DNA of 59,967 bases from positions 1-59,967 of the forward strand of contig JBGQHV010000002.1 of NCBI GenBank assembly GCA_041498155.1. The letters run 5' to 3'. The DNA comes from DASTHG01 sp041498155 (lineage in GTDB: Bacteria; Gemmatimonadota; Gemmatimonadetes; Gemmatimonadales; GWC2-71-9). The notes below the pieces were generated by a model. The model ran no database searches and was not told where the DNA came from. It was given only the letters and a program-made list of their open reading frames with translations. A program made the position numbers and the translations under genes. Below, in pieces: positions 19,155 to 28,140 of the stretch (position 1 is the first letter of the stretch; every line of letters begins with the position of its first letter).

Positions 19155-20623
19155 GCGATGTGCCCGCCGCACCCGGCCGGTCCTCCGGCGCCGCCGCCGT
19201 TCCCAAGATCCTGCTGGCCGACGACGACGATTCGCTGGTCCGGACGCTCAGCTACATCCTCAAGGAAAAGGGCTACGACGTCGTCGTGAGCCCCGGCGGC
19301 GAGAACCTGATCGCGCTCGTGGCCGAGGAGAAGCCGCAGCTCCTGCTGCTCGACATCATGATGCCCAAGGTGGACGGGCTGTCGCTGCTGGAGCGACTCA
19401 AGGAGGACCAGCGGTTCCGGGACCTCCCGGTCCTCATGATCTCGTCGATGCCGCCCGAGGAAGCGGCGGTCAAATCGCTCGGTCTGGGCGCCGCCGACTT
19501 CATTCCCAAGCCGTTCAAGGTCAAAGAGCTGTTCGCCCGCATCGAGGCGCAGCTGCGGCTCGGCCGGGCCCTGGCGCAGGCGCGCGACGAAGCCCGCAGC
19601 CGGCTCGCGATGGTGGAGATCCTCCACGAGATCACCGACTCGCTCAAGCCGGACGAGATCTACCACATCCTGGTGCGGCGGGTGGCCCGGGTGCTCAACA
19701 TCTCGAAGTGCTCCATCGTGCTCGGCGCCTCGGGCGACCGCATGGGTGTGGTGGTGGCGTCCTTCGAGAACCCGATGCTGCGCAACCTCGAGATCGAGCT
19801 GGCGCGCTACCCGGAGATCGAGCGCGCGCTGAGCGGCGGGCGCCCCGTGCTGGTGGCCGACGTCGGCACGGATCCGTTGTACGAGGCGGAGCGCCACCGC
19901 TGGCAGGCCGAGGGCGTCGTCGTCCCCACCCGGTCGGCGGTCGCCGTGCCGTTCAACATGCGGGACCGCCAGGTAGGCGTCTTCTTCCTGCGCACCACCG
20001 AAGCGGACGCCCCGCTCACGCCCGCCGACGCCCAATTCGCCGAGTCGGTCATCGGCGCGGCGGTGGCGGCGATCGAAAAGGCGTACGATTTCGAGACGGC
20101 GGTGCTCGACAAGCGGCGCTTCGAGCAGCTTGCCTCCACCGACGCGTTGACCGGAACGCTGAACCGTCGCGCCCTGGCCGAAGCGCTCGCGGCGGAGCTG
20201 GAGCGGGCCCGCCGCTACAACCTCTATCTCAGCATCATGCTGGCGGACCTGGATCGGTTCAAGCAGGTCAACGACCGGCGCGGCCATCTGGCGGGCGACG
20301 CGGTGTTGCGGCAAGTTGGGGAGTTGCTGCGGCACGAAGCGCGGTCCGTGGACCTCGTGGCGCGCTACGGCGGCGAAGAATTCGTCGTCGTCATGCCCGA
20401 GACCACGGTGCGCGGCGCCCAGGTATTTGCCGAGCGCGTGCGCGCTAAGATCTCCGCGCGCGACTTCGCCCCGGTCGGCGAAGATCCGCTGCAGCTGACG
20501 GTGAGCATCGGGCTCGCGGGCTTCCCCAACGAGCGCGTCACCAGCGCCGACAGCTTCATCGCGCTGGCGGACCAGGCCCTCTACCGTGCGAAGGACGAAG
20601 GCCGCAACCGGGTACGCGAATGA
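19151..20623 (+). CDS. Response regulator with REC, GAF and GGDEF domains (diguanylate cyclase)
   Basis: A 490-residue cytosolic signalling protein. REC (about 18-135) has the acidic pocket ADDDDS, phosphoacceptor Asp68 (LLLLDIMMPK) and Lys120. GAF covers about 150-315. GGDEF (about 325-490) carries the active signature GGEEF, preceded five residues earlier by an intact R-S-V-D inhibitory I-site. The expected activity is synthesis of c-di-GMP, switched by phosphorylation and a GAF ligand, with product inhibition. No partner histidine kinase lies nearby. ATGA overlaps link it to both the dehydratase and the Ser/Thr kinase gene. Confidence 0.95.
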   Translation: MSDVPAAPGRSSGAAAVPKILLADDDDSLVRTLSYILKEKGYDVVVSPGGENLIALVAEEKPQLLLLDIMMPKVDGLSLLERLKEDQRFRDLPVLMISSMPPEEAAVKSLGLGAADFIPKPFKVKELFARIEAQLRLGRALAQARDEARSRLAMVEILHEITDSLKPDEIYHILVRRVARVLNISKCSIVLGASGDRMGVVVASFENPMLRNLEIELARYPEIERALSGGRPVLVADVGTDPLYEAERHRWQAEGVVVPTRSAVAVPFNMRDRQVGVFFLRTTEADAPLTPADAQFAESVIGAAVAAIEKAYDFETAVLDKRRFEQLASTDALTGTLNRRALAEALAAELERARRYNLYLSIMLADLDRFKQVNDRRGHLAGDAVLRQVGELLRHEARSVDLVARYGGEEFVVVMPETTVRGAQVFAERVRAKISARDFAPVGEDPLQLTVSIGLAGFPNERVTSADSFIALADQALYRAKDEGRNRVRE

Positions 20624-21708
20624 GTCAGCGCCGCTGTCCGAAATGCAAAACCGTCTATTCCGACGCCGCCCGCTTCTGCCCCAAGGACGGCTCGATGTTG
20701 GTGGACGTGCAGGGGTCCCCGCCGGTAGCGACGCCCAAGACGCCGGCCGGTGCCAGCGCTACCTCCGTCCGGACGCCGCCCCTCAAGCCGCCGCCCAGCC
20801 TGGACCGCGCCTCGACCCTGTCCAACCAGCTGCTCGACGCCCGCTACCAGGTCCTGAAGAAGCTGGGCGAGGGCGGCATGTCCTACGTGTACCTCGCCAA
20901 GGAGATTTCCAGCGACCAGGAAGTGGCGATCAAGGTCCTCTCGCCCAAACTGGCCAGCGACAAGAGCTCGGTGGAGCGGCTGCGGCGCGAAGCCGGTCTC
21001 GCGATGCGGCTCGATCACCCCAACGTCTGCCGCATTCTCCGCCTCGGGGAATCGGAGGACGGGCTGATTTATCTGGTGATGCCGTTTCTCCACGGCGAGC
21101 TGCTGTCCGATCGCGAAGTGCGGGGCGGCCCGATGGACCTCGCCGCCGGGCTGTCGATCCTGCGCCAGGTTTGCGCGGGCCTGCATCACGCCCACGACCT
21201 CCAGATCGTGCACCGCGACCTGAAGCCCGAAAACATCATGCTCGTCCCCAATGAGGACGGCTCGGATCGCGCGGTGGTGATGGATTTCGGCCTCGCCAAG
21301 GAGCGGCGCGCGGATCCCTCGATCGCCAAGCTCACGGCCACCGGCATCATCCTCGGCACGCCGGAGTTCATGAGCCCGGAGCAGATCCGCGGCAAGACCC
21401 TGGACGCCCGCTCCGACGTGTACGCCCTCGGCATCGTGGCGTTCGAAATGTTCACCGGGAAGCTGCCGTTCCAGGGCCGCAACGCACAGGAGATGATGAT
21501 CGCCCGGCTGCGCGGCAGCCCGACGCCGATCCGGGCGGTCCGTCCTGATCTGCCGGCGGGTCTCGAGAAGGCGATCAGCCGGGCGCTGGAGACCAATCCC
21601 GACAGCCGGTTCCCCACCACCCTCGCGTTCGCCGAAGCGCTGACCGAGGGCGAAGGCGCCGGCGGCGGGGGAGGCCTGTTCGGCAAGCTCAAGGAACGCC
21701 TGAAATGA
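20620..21708 (+). CDS. Soluble serine/threonine protein kinase with N-terminal zinc ribbon
   Basis: A 362-residue Hanks-type kinase without a membrane helix. Residues 6-23 form a short zinc ribbon (CPKC...FCPKD), followed by a Pro/Thr-rich linker. The kinase domain (about 75-345) is intact: glycine loop GEGGMSY, VAIK Lys105, HRDLKPEN Asp200, DFG Asp222 and a T-x-x-G-T-x-E-F activation segment. The tail is Gly-rich. Substrates are unknown; the co-translated REC-GAF-GGDEF protein (ATGA overlap) is one candidate partner. Its own stop overlaps the next ATG. Confidence 0.94.
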   Translation: MSQRRCPKCKTVYSDAARFCPKDGSMLVDVQGSPPVATPKTPAGASATSVRTPPLKPPPSLDRASTLSNQLLDARYQVLKKLGEGGMSYVYLAKEISSDQEVAIKVLSPKLASDKSSVERLRREAGLAMRLDHPNVCRILRLGESEDGLIYLVMPFLHGELLSDREVRGGPMDLAAGLSILRQVCAGLHHAHDLQIVHRDLKPENIMLVPNEDGSDRAVVMDFGLAKERRADPSIAKLTATGIILGTPEFMSPEQIRGKTLDARSDVYALGIVAFEMFTGKLPFQGRNAQEMMIARLRGSPTPIRAVRPDLPAGLEKAISRALETNPDSRFPTTLAFAEALTEGEGAGGGGGLFGKLKERLK

Positions 21709-23036
21709 TCGGTCTGCTCGCCTGGGCTGCGCTCGTCGCGCAGGCGCCGGCCGCGTCCCGGGACACACAGCCCGTCACCGCCATTCGCGCCGGCACGCTG
21801 ATCGACGGCACCGGGGCGGCGCCCGTGAAGAACGCGGTGATCCTGATCCGTGGCGACCGCATCACCGCCGTCGGGCCGGACGTTACCGTGCCGCGGGGCG
21901 CCACCGTAATCGACCTCTCGGGCGCCACCGTGCTGCCGGGATTCATCGACGCCCACGTCCATCTCGCCGGCCACACGATCGGCGACGGCGACTGGCAGCA
22001 CGCCGGTCTCACCGACCTCCCCGGGCAGCTCGCGCTGCTCGGCGCGGCGCACGCCCAGGAAACGCTCGAAGCGGGGTTCACCACGGTGCGCGTCGTGGGC
22101 ACGGCCTATTTCAACGACCTCGCCCTGCGCAACGCGATCAACGCCGGTTGGGTGCCGGGGCCGCGGATTCTGGGGGCCGGCATCTCGTTCGGCATCACGG
22201 GCGGCCACTGCGACGACGAGGACGGCCTGCGCCCCGACGCCACCGGGCACGAATCGGGGATCGCCGACGGCGTAGCTAACGGCGTGGAGGAGGTGCGCGC
22301 TGCCGTGCGTTACATGGTGAAGTACGGCGCGGACGTCATCAAGATCTGCGCGACCGGCGGCGTGCTGTCGGCGACGGATTCCGTCGGCGCCCAGCAGTAC
22401 ACCGAGGAAGAGATGCGGGCCATCGTCGAAACGGCGCACATGCTGTCGCGGCGGGTGGCGGCGCACGCCCACGGCACCGCGGGCATCAAGGCCGCGGTGC
22501 GGGCCGGCGTCACCTCGATCGAGCACGGCTCGATCCTGGACAGCGAAGCCGTCGCCCTGATGGTGCAGCACGGCACCTGGCTCGTCCCCACCCTCATGGC
22601 CGGCGAGCAGGTCTCCTTGATGGCGCAGGCGGGCCGGCTGCCGCCGGCGATCGCGGCGAAGGCCCTGGCCGTCGCTCCGCGTATGCAGGCGTCGTTCCGT
22701 CTGGCGCTCCAGGCCGGGGTGAAGATCGCGCTGGGCACCGATGCCGGCGTCTTCCAGCACGGCCGCAACGGCCACGAATTCACCCTCATGGTGCGCTCCG
22801 GCATGACCCCGATGCAGGCGATCCAGGCGGGCACGCTCTCCGGCGCCACGCTGCTGGGGCGTGAAGCGGACGTCGGAAGTCTCGTGCCCGGCAAATTCGC
22901 CGACGTCGTCGCCGTGCTGGGCGATCCGCTGCAGGACGTCAGCGTGCTCGAGCACGCCGCGTTCGTGATGAAGGGCGGGATCGTCTTCAAGCGGGACGGC
23001 CAGGTGGTGGGGCGGAGCGCGGCCGGCGTGCCGTGA
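21705..23036 (+). CDS. Secreted amidohydrolase (imidazolonepropionase/Xaa-Pro dipeptidase-like), intact
   Basis: A 443-residue exported enzyme; the signal peptide ends ALVA|Q near residue 13. All binuclear-metal ligands are present: DAHVHL, the bridging Lys in VIKICATGG, HAHG, the His of SIEHG and the Asp of LGTDAG. The C-terminal LVPGKFADVVAVLGDPL is typical. Family members hydrolyse C-N bonds in cyclic amides or dipeptides; the substrate is unknown. It is a useful internal reference for the degraded relatives at 4668-7756. ATGA overlap with the kinase gene. Confidence 0.9.
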   Translation: MIGLLAWAALVAQAPAASRDTQPVTAIRAGTLIDGTGAAPVKNAVILIRGDRITAVGPDVTVPRGATVIDLSGATVLPGFIDAHVHLAGHTIGDGDWQHAGLTDLPGQLALLGAAHAQETLEAGFTTVRVVGTAYFNDLALRNAINAGWVPGPRILGAGISFGITGGHCDDEDGLRPDATGHESGIADGVANGVEEVRAAVRYMVKYGADVIKICATGGVLSATDSVGAQQYTEEEMRAIVETAHMLSRRVAAHAHGTAGIKAAVRAGVTSIEHGSILDSEAVALMVQHGTWLVPTLMAGEQVSLMAQAGRLPPAIAAKALAVAPRMQASFRLALQAGVKIALGTDAGVFQHGRNGHEFTLMVRSGMTPMQAIQAGTLSGATLLGREADVGSLVPGKFADVVAVLGDPLQDVSVLEHAAFVMKGGIVFKRDGQVVGRSAAGVP

Positions 23037-23043
23037 TCGCTGG

Positions 23044-24129
23044 ATGAAGCGGTTCCCCGCCTTTGATCCACCCGAATACGTCAACTGGCAGCCCGACCCC
23101 GCGCTCGTCCGCGCCTACCGTCACACGATCGAGCAGCACCCCGAGCGGGCGGCCTTGGTCGCCGGGCTTTCCCGCGATGGGAAGCGCGGCCTGTACGCGG
23201 GGCTGGTGCGAACGCGGCTGCACGACGTCACGCTGAAGCGCTGGGTCCGCACCGGCGTCATCTCCAAGGCGTGGCTGGGCACCGGTGAAGAAGCGACGAC
23301 GGTGGGGCCGGTGCACGCGCTGCAGCGCGACACCGACATCGTCGCCCCCATGATCCGCAATGCCGGGGCGGTGGTCGAGATGGGCATTCCGCTCGCCCAG
23401 GCGCTACGCGCCTACCTCGCGACGGCGGATTCGCCCTCGGCCGGTCGCGACCTGCACGTGGGGGACCTGCGCGCGGGCGTGCTGCAGCCGATCTCCCACG
23501 TCGGCGACGTGGTCCCCGTGATCGCCGGCGTCGCCCTCACGTTCAAGATGCGCAACGAGCCCCGCGTGGCGCTCACCTGGGTGGGCGACGGCTCCACCAA
23601 GACCGCCGCGGCGCACGAAGGAACGAACTTCGCCGCCGTGCAGCGCCTGCCCGCGATCTTCATCGTGCAGAACAACCAGGTCGCCCTGGGGACGAAACTC
23701 GAGCAACACCACCTTCCGGGAACCTTCAAGGATTGGGCGGCATCCTACGGCGTGTGGGGACTCGAGTTCGACGGCAACAACGTGCTCGATGCGTGGGCGG
23801 CGACGCGGCTCGCCGCCGAGCGCTGTCGCGCCGGTCAGGGGCCGGCGCTGCTCGTCGCCGAGACGTTCCGCATGGGGGGCCACGCGACGCACGACGAGCG
23901 GGAGGCGCGAGAGACCTTCCCGGCCAGCCTGTTCGCGGAGTGGGGGAAGCGCGACCCGATCGGCCAGTACGAGGAATACCTCAAGGAAGACGGCTGGACG
24001 GAGCAGCAGCTCGGCGCCGTAGAAGCCGAAGTGACGGTCGAGATCGAGCGCGCCGAGCAGGAGGCGGTGGGGAGCCGGGAGAACATGCCGGTGGGGGAGT
24101 CGGCGCTGCGCGGGGTGTTCGCGGGGTGA
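23044..24129 (+). CDS. Thiamine-diphosphate 2-oxoacid dehydrogenase E1 alpha
   Basis: A 361-residue cytosolic protein with the thiamine-diphosphate motif GDGSTK followed some 30 residues later by NNQ, and the E1 alpha elements GEEATTVG and MGGHATHDE (phosphorylation-loop region). In the pyruvate or branched-chain complexes it decarboxylates the 2-oxoacid together with E1 beta. No E1 beta, E2 or E3 gene is nearby, so partners must lie elsewhere or it works in an atypical complex. The substrate (pyruvate or branched-chain 2-oxoacid) cannot be fixed. Its TGA overlaps the GTG of the M1 peptidase. Confidence 0.9.
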   Translation: MKRFPAFDPPEYVNWQPDPALVRAYRHTIEQHPERAALVAGLSRDGKRGLYAGLVRTRLHDVTLKRWVRTGVISKAWLGTGEEATTVGPVHALQRDTDIVAPMIRNAGAVVEMGIPLAQALRAYLATADSPSAGRDLHVGDLRAGVLQPISHVGDVVPVIAGVALTFKMRNEPRVALTWVGDGSTKTAAAHEGTNFAAVQRLPAIFIVQNNQVALGTKLEQHHLPGTFKDWAASYGVWGLEFDGNNVLDAWAATRLAAERCRAGQGPALLVAETFRMGGHATHDEREARETFPASLFAEWGKRDPIGQYEEYLKEDGWTEQQLGAVEAEVTVEIERAEQEAVGSRENMPVGESALRGVFAG

Positions 24130-25685
24130 GGAACGCGGTGCTGGCCGCGATGCTGGGCGGGACGTCGCTCACCGCCCAGCAACCGGGCGTGAACGTCCTG
24201 TCCTATCGCTTCGCGATTTCCCTGCCCGATACGGGAACCGCCATCCGGGCGCGCGCGCGGATCTTCTTTCGCCGCGTGCCGGGGAGCGGCGACACGCTGC
24301 GACTCGATCTCGTCGGGTTGACGGTGGACTCCGTCTGGGGACGGTATCGCCGTCCACTGGGCTTCACCCATGCCGACGGATCCCTGAAGATCCTGCTCGG
24401 ACCGGGGAGCGGCAGCGACCAGGTGACGATCGCCTACCACGGCACGCCGCAGGACGGGCTGATCGGCGCGGCGTTCGGCGACAACTGGCCCGAGCGGGCC
24501 CGGTACTGGCTGCCGACCATAGACACCCCGGGCGACAAAGCGACGGTCGAGTTCGCCGTCGATGCTCCAGCCGATCGACGCGTCGTCGCCACGGGCAGGC
24601 TGTTTCGCGTCGAGCGCGGGGTGAGGGGCCGGCGCGTGTGGACATGGTCGGAGTCGCATCCCGTTCCCACGTATGTCATGGTGATCGGCGCCGGGCGCTT
24701 CAGCGTGAGCCGCCACCGTCCCGTGATCCACGCCCGCGACACCATCCCCATCCAGGTCTGGGCGTTTCCGGACGACTCCGCCTTCGCCGACTCGGTCCCG
24801 TTTCGCCGGGCCACGGAAATCGTCGAGACGATGGAACGGCTGGTCGGTCCGTTTCCCTATGAGAAGCTGGCGCACGTCGAGTCGCCCACCCGCTACGGCG
24901 GAATGGAGAACGCGACCGCCATCTTCTATCCAGCCAAGCCATATGGCGACCGGACGATGCGGGAGGGAGTCGTGCGCCACGAAACCGCCCACCAGTGGTT
25001 GGGGGACGCGGTTACCGAAGGCGCCTGGGCGCACCTCTGGCTCTCCGAGGGGTTCGCCAGCTATTTCGACCTGGTGATTGGCGCCGCGCTGGACGGCGAT
25101 TCGGTGCTCACCGCGGGAATGGCGCGAGACGCACGCTTCTACCTCGCCTCCCAGGTGGTGGACCGGCCCCTCGTCGACACCGCCGAGCACGATCCGAACA
25201 AACTCCTGAACGAAAACAGCTATCAGAAGGGTGCCTGGGTGCTGCATATGTTACGGCAATCGGTGGGCGACTCGGCGTTCTTCCGCGGGATCCGGGAATA
25301 CTATCGGGTGTACCGAGACTCCACCGCCGTCTCGGCGGATTTTCAGCGCGTGATGGAGCGGGCCGCCGGCCGGGACCTCGACTGGTTCTTCCGGCAGTGG
25401 CTGTGGCAGCCCGGGCATCCCCGGCTCTCGGTGAGCTGGCGCTACGAGCCGGCCGACCGCCGGGTCCGGCTCGACGTGGAGCAGGCGCAAGCCGATACCT
25501 GGGGGACGTTCCGCCTGCCGCGACTCGAGGTGCAAGCGGTGACGGCTGGCGGTGAGAAGGTGCGACGGGTGTTCAGCATGGACGGACGCACAATGATCGC
25601 CTTCATTGAAATGGACGAGCCGCCCGCCGCGATCCAGGTCGATCCCGACGCCCGGCTGCTCGTCACGGCAACGGTGAGCCCATGA
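24126..25685 (+). CDS. Secreted M1-family metallopeptidase
   Basis: A 519-residue exported zinc aminopeptidase starting with GTG 24126 (GTGA overlap). The short signal peptide ends SLTA|Q. The exopeptidase motif is GGMEN (about 258-262), the zinc site HETAH starts at residue 285, and the third ligand Glu is in WLSEGFASYF. A catalytic Tyr region NSYQKGAWVLHML follows. It is shorter than large M1 enzymes, lacking most of the C-terminal helical domain. It should cleave N-terminal residues from peptides in the periplasm or outside. It is followed by a Shine-Dalgarno GAGGAGG serving the next gene. Confidence 0.93.
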   Translation: MRNAVLAAMLGGTSLTAQQPGVNVLSYRFAISLPDTGTAIRARARIFFRRVPGSGDTLRLDLVGLTVDSVWGRYRRPLGFTHADGSLKILLGPGSGSDQVTIAYHGTPQDGLIGAAFGDNWPERARYWLPTIDTPGDKATVEFAVDAPADRRVVATGRLFRVERGVRGRRVWTWSESHPVPTYVMVIGAGRFSVSRHRPVIHARDTIPIQVWAFPDDSAFADSVPFRRATEIVETMERLVGPFPYEKLAHVESPTRYGGMENATAIFYPAKPYGDRTMREGVVRHETAHQWLGDAVTEGAWAHLWLSEGFASYFDLVIGAALDGDSVLTAGMARDARFYLASQVVDRPLVDTAEHDPNKLLNENSYQKGAWVLHMLRQSVGDSAFFRGIREYYRVYRDSTAVSADFQRVMERAAGRDLDWFFRQWLWQPGHPRLSVSWRYEPADRRVRLDVEQAQADTWGTFRLPRLEVQAVTAGGEKVRRVFSMDGRTMIAFIEMDEPPAAIQVDPDARLLVTATVSP

Positions 25686-25695
25686 GGAGGTTGGC

Positions 25696-26796
25696 ATGGA
25701 ACGACGCATGATGCTGAGCGTGCTGCTCGTGCTCGGCTGCACCAACGGCGAATCGGTCGTAGGGCAGGCGCCCGGCATGGTGCCGCAGGCGATCGCGGGG
25801 CACACGCTGTACCTGCGGGCCGGTTTCAAGATCGGCATCTTCGCCGAGAACCTCGGCGGGGTGCGTAACATCGTGCTCGGTCCGGGAGGCGCGGTGTACG
25901 CCGCGCTGCAGGGCAGCGGGAAGGTCGTGCGGCTGGTGGACGCGAACGGCGACGGCACCGCCGAATCCATCACCGACGCCGCGACGGGTCTCAACGGCCC
26001 GTTTGGTATCGCGTTCCGCGGCGATACGATGTACGTGGGGGAAGAGACCCAGGTCACCCGCTTCGCGCCGGGCGGCGCGGGGCAGCCGGTCGTGACCGGA
26101 TTGCCGAACGGCGGGCACAGCACGCGCACCGTGGTGTTCGGGCCCGACGGCCTGATGTACGTCGCGGTCGGCTCGTCGTGCAACGTCTGCGACGAGTCCG
26201 ATGCGCGCCGCGCGGCGGTGACGCGTTTCAACCCGGACGGCTCGGGGGAGCATCGCTTCGCAACGGGCCTGCGCAACTCGGTGGGGCTCGCCTTCAACCC
26301 CTCGACCGGGGAGCTGTGGGCCACCAACAACGATCGCGATAACCTGGGCGACGACGTGCCGCCCGAGCACCTGAACATCCTGAAGGACGGGAAGTTCTAC
26401 GGCTGGCCCCAATGCTATCTCCCGGGGCAGAAGAACCCCGAGTACCCGGCGGCGACCTGCGCCAACGTCGAGCCGCCGGCGATCACTTTCCAGGCCCACT
26501 CGGCGCCGCTGGGAATCACGTTCTATACCGACAGCAAGTTCCCCGGCTACCAGGGCGACGCCTTCCTCACGTATCACGGCTCCTGGAACCGCAGCGTGCC
26601 CACGGGAGCGAAGGTGGTGCACGTGAAGGTGCAGAATGGAAAGCCGGTCTCCATCGAGGACTTCGTGACCGGGTGGCAGGTGGGCAACGGCTCGCGCTGG
26701 GGCCGGCCGGTGGCGGTGCTGGCCCTGCCGGACGGATCGCTGCTCATCTCGGACGACACCGGTGGGCGGATCTGGCGCGTGGCCTACGGTAGCTAG
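25696..26796 (+). CDS. Glucose/sorbosone dehydrogenase-like propeller (PQQ type)
   Basis: A 366-residue exported protein with a likely lipoprotein signal (LLVLGC). The mature part is a six-bladed propeller typical of sorbosone or soluble glucose dehydrogenases: LNGPFGIAF, VFGPDGLMYVAVGS, GLRNSVGLAF, NNDRDNLGDD and YHGSWNRS. Such enzymes oxidise sugars with PQQ; many environmental homologues are uncharacterised, so the substrate is open. GAGGAGG lies 5 nt before the ATG at 25696, fixing the start. It is last in the long plus-strand run beginning at gyrA. Confidence 0.86.
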   Translation: MERRMMLSVLLVLGCTNGESVVGQAPGMVPQAIAGHTLYLRAGFKIGIFAENLGGVRNIVLGPGGAVYAALQGSGKVVRLVDANGDGTAESITDAATGLNGPFGIAFRGDTMYVGEETQVTRFAPGGAGQPVVTGLPNGGHSTRTVVFGPDGLMYVAVGSSCNVCDESDARRAAVTRFNPDGSGEHRFATGLRNSVGLAFNPSTGELWATNNDRDNLGDDVPPEHLNILKDGKFYGWPQCYLPGQKNPEYPAATCANVEPPAITFQAHSAPLGITFYTDSKFPGYQGDAFLTYHGSWNRSVPTGAKVVHVKVQNGKPVSIEDFVTGWQVGNGSRWGRPVAVLALPDGSLLISDDTGGRIWRVAYGS

Positions 26797-26819
26797 CGGA
26801 CGGCTCGGGAAGCGGTCGT

Positions 26820-28127
26820 CTACGGGCCGGGAACCACCCGGGTGGTGATATAATCGCGCGCCCAATCGAGCGTCGCGTCTCGACCCGCCAGGAAGTCCGC
26901 CACCTTTTCCGTCACCGGGACCTCCGGGGCCACGCCCACGCCCTGAATGTCCGTTCCGTCCGGAAAGGCGTCGCGCGTCACGGTGAGGCGCAGGTGCCAG
27001 TCCTTGTAGAGACGGAACTCGCCGACCTGTCCCGGGCTGCCGGCGGAGGGCCGACCCACGATCGGTCCGCGTCCGGCTTCCCGGAACGCGACGAGCATGT
27101 CCTCCGCGGTGCCGCCGGTGCGCGGCGACGCGAGGATGGCCATGGGCCCCGTGAACACGGGCAGGTCGGTTCTGGCCGGCACGGTGTCGGGCGGCGCCGA
27201 GAACCACGCCCCGGATGAATCGGGCATGTCCTGGCCGCGGTACGCGGGGCGGTATTGCGGCGTGCGCCAGCGCGACGTGACCAGCGCGCGCGCAACGAGT
27301 CGCCCCAGAATCCGATAACCGGTTTCCCGGCCGCCGCCCGTGCCTTCGTGGTCGCGGAGATCGAGGATCACGCCGCGGACGCGGGTGAAGTCGGGGAACG
27401 CCCGATCGAAGCGGCGCGCGACATCCGGGTCGGCGAAGGACGACATCCGCACCCACACTACGCCGTCCGCCAGCGTATCGATCTGGAGCGGGGGCGGCGC
27501 GAGGGGCCAGCGCTCGCTCAGCGAGACGCTGCGGGTGACGCTCGCCCCCCGCTCCTCGCCGCCGGGCAGCCGGAGCTGGAGGTGGAGCGCGGTGCCCTTC
27601 TCGCCATCGAGCATGCGGGATACCGCCAGCTCCCATCGGGCGGGGCCCGTGGCCCCGGCGATCTCCGGCAGCACGGAGTCGCGGATCCATTGCTCGGCCG
27701 GAATCCCCTGAACCGCGATGATCTCCGCATTGCGCTCCGGCCGTGCCACCCGCAGCTCGTCGTTCTCCACGTAGTCCACGAGAAACGGCCGCCGCTCGAC
27801 GCCGCGGAGCACCACCGGGGGTCGGCCCCAGCGGGCGGCAACCGATGCGGGCGGGAGGATGGCGGCCTGGCCGTCCGCCAGCAGGGCCACGAAGCGGCGC
27901 AACCGGCGGAAGAACACGAGGTCACTCTGACGCTCGGACGCCATGCCGAACAGGGCGGAGAGCGCGGAGTCGCCCGACGCACGGACCCGGTCCCAGGCCG
28001 GCGCGTTGTAGCGCGCCTCCGACCACAGAGCGGCCGCTACTCTGGCCCGCTCGACGGGCCCCAGCTGTTGGGCACGCAACGGCGCGACGGCCAGGAGGGC
28101 GCACGCCAACACGAGACGTGACGGCAT
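26820..28127 (-). CDS. S41-like secreted protease homologue lacking the catalytic Ser
   Basis: A 435-residue exported protein (PLRA|Q signal). An N-terminal helical part is followed by a PDZ-like stretch (about 130-200) and a C-terminal S41 tail-specific-protease fold: GVVWVRMSSFAD, VRGVILDLRDHEG and GRPSAGSPGQ. The nucleophile motif of this subfamily (T-G-S-A-A-E-D) reads T-G-G-T-A-E-D, so Ser becomes Gly339 (27111-27113). It may be a peptide-binding pseudoprotease. ATG 28127 lies 13 nt after the TetR gene stop, so the two are probably co-transcribed. Confidence 0.8.
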   Translation of the reverse strand: MPSRLVLACALLAVAPLRAQQLGPVERARVAAALWSEARYNAPAWDRVRASGDSALSALFGMASERQSDLVFFRRLRRFVALLADGQAAILPPASVAARWGRPPVVLRGVERRPFLVDYVENDELRVARPERNAEIIAVQGIPAEQWIRDSVLPEIAGATGPARWELAVSRMLDGEKGTALHLQLRLPGGEERGASVTRSVSLSERWPLAPPPLQIDTLADGVVWVRMSSFADPDVARRFDRAFPDFTRVRGVILDLRDHEGTGGGRETGYRILGRLVARALVTSRWRTPQYRPAYRGQDMPDSSGAWFSAPPDTVPARTDLPVFTGPMAILASPRTGGTAEDMLVAFREAGRGPIVGRPSAGSPGQVGEFRLYKDWHLRLTVTRDAFPDGTDIQGVGVAPEVPVTEKVADFLAGRDATLDWARDYITTRVVPGP

Positions 28128-28140
28128 CGATCTCAATGTA

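Noticed and set aside
20620..21708. A transmembrane PknB-type kinase
   Set aside because: No hydrophobic segment and no PASTA repeats; the protein ends soon after the kinase domain.
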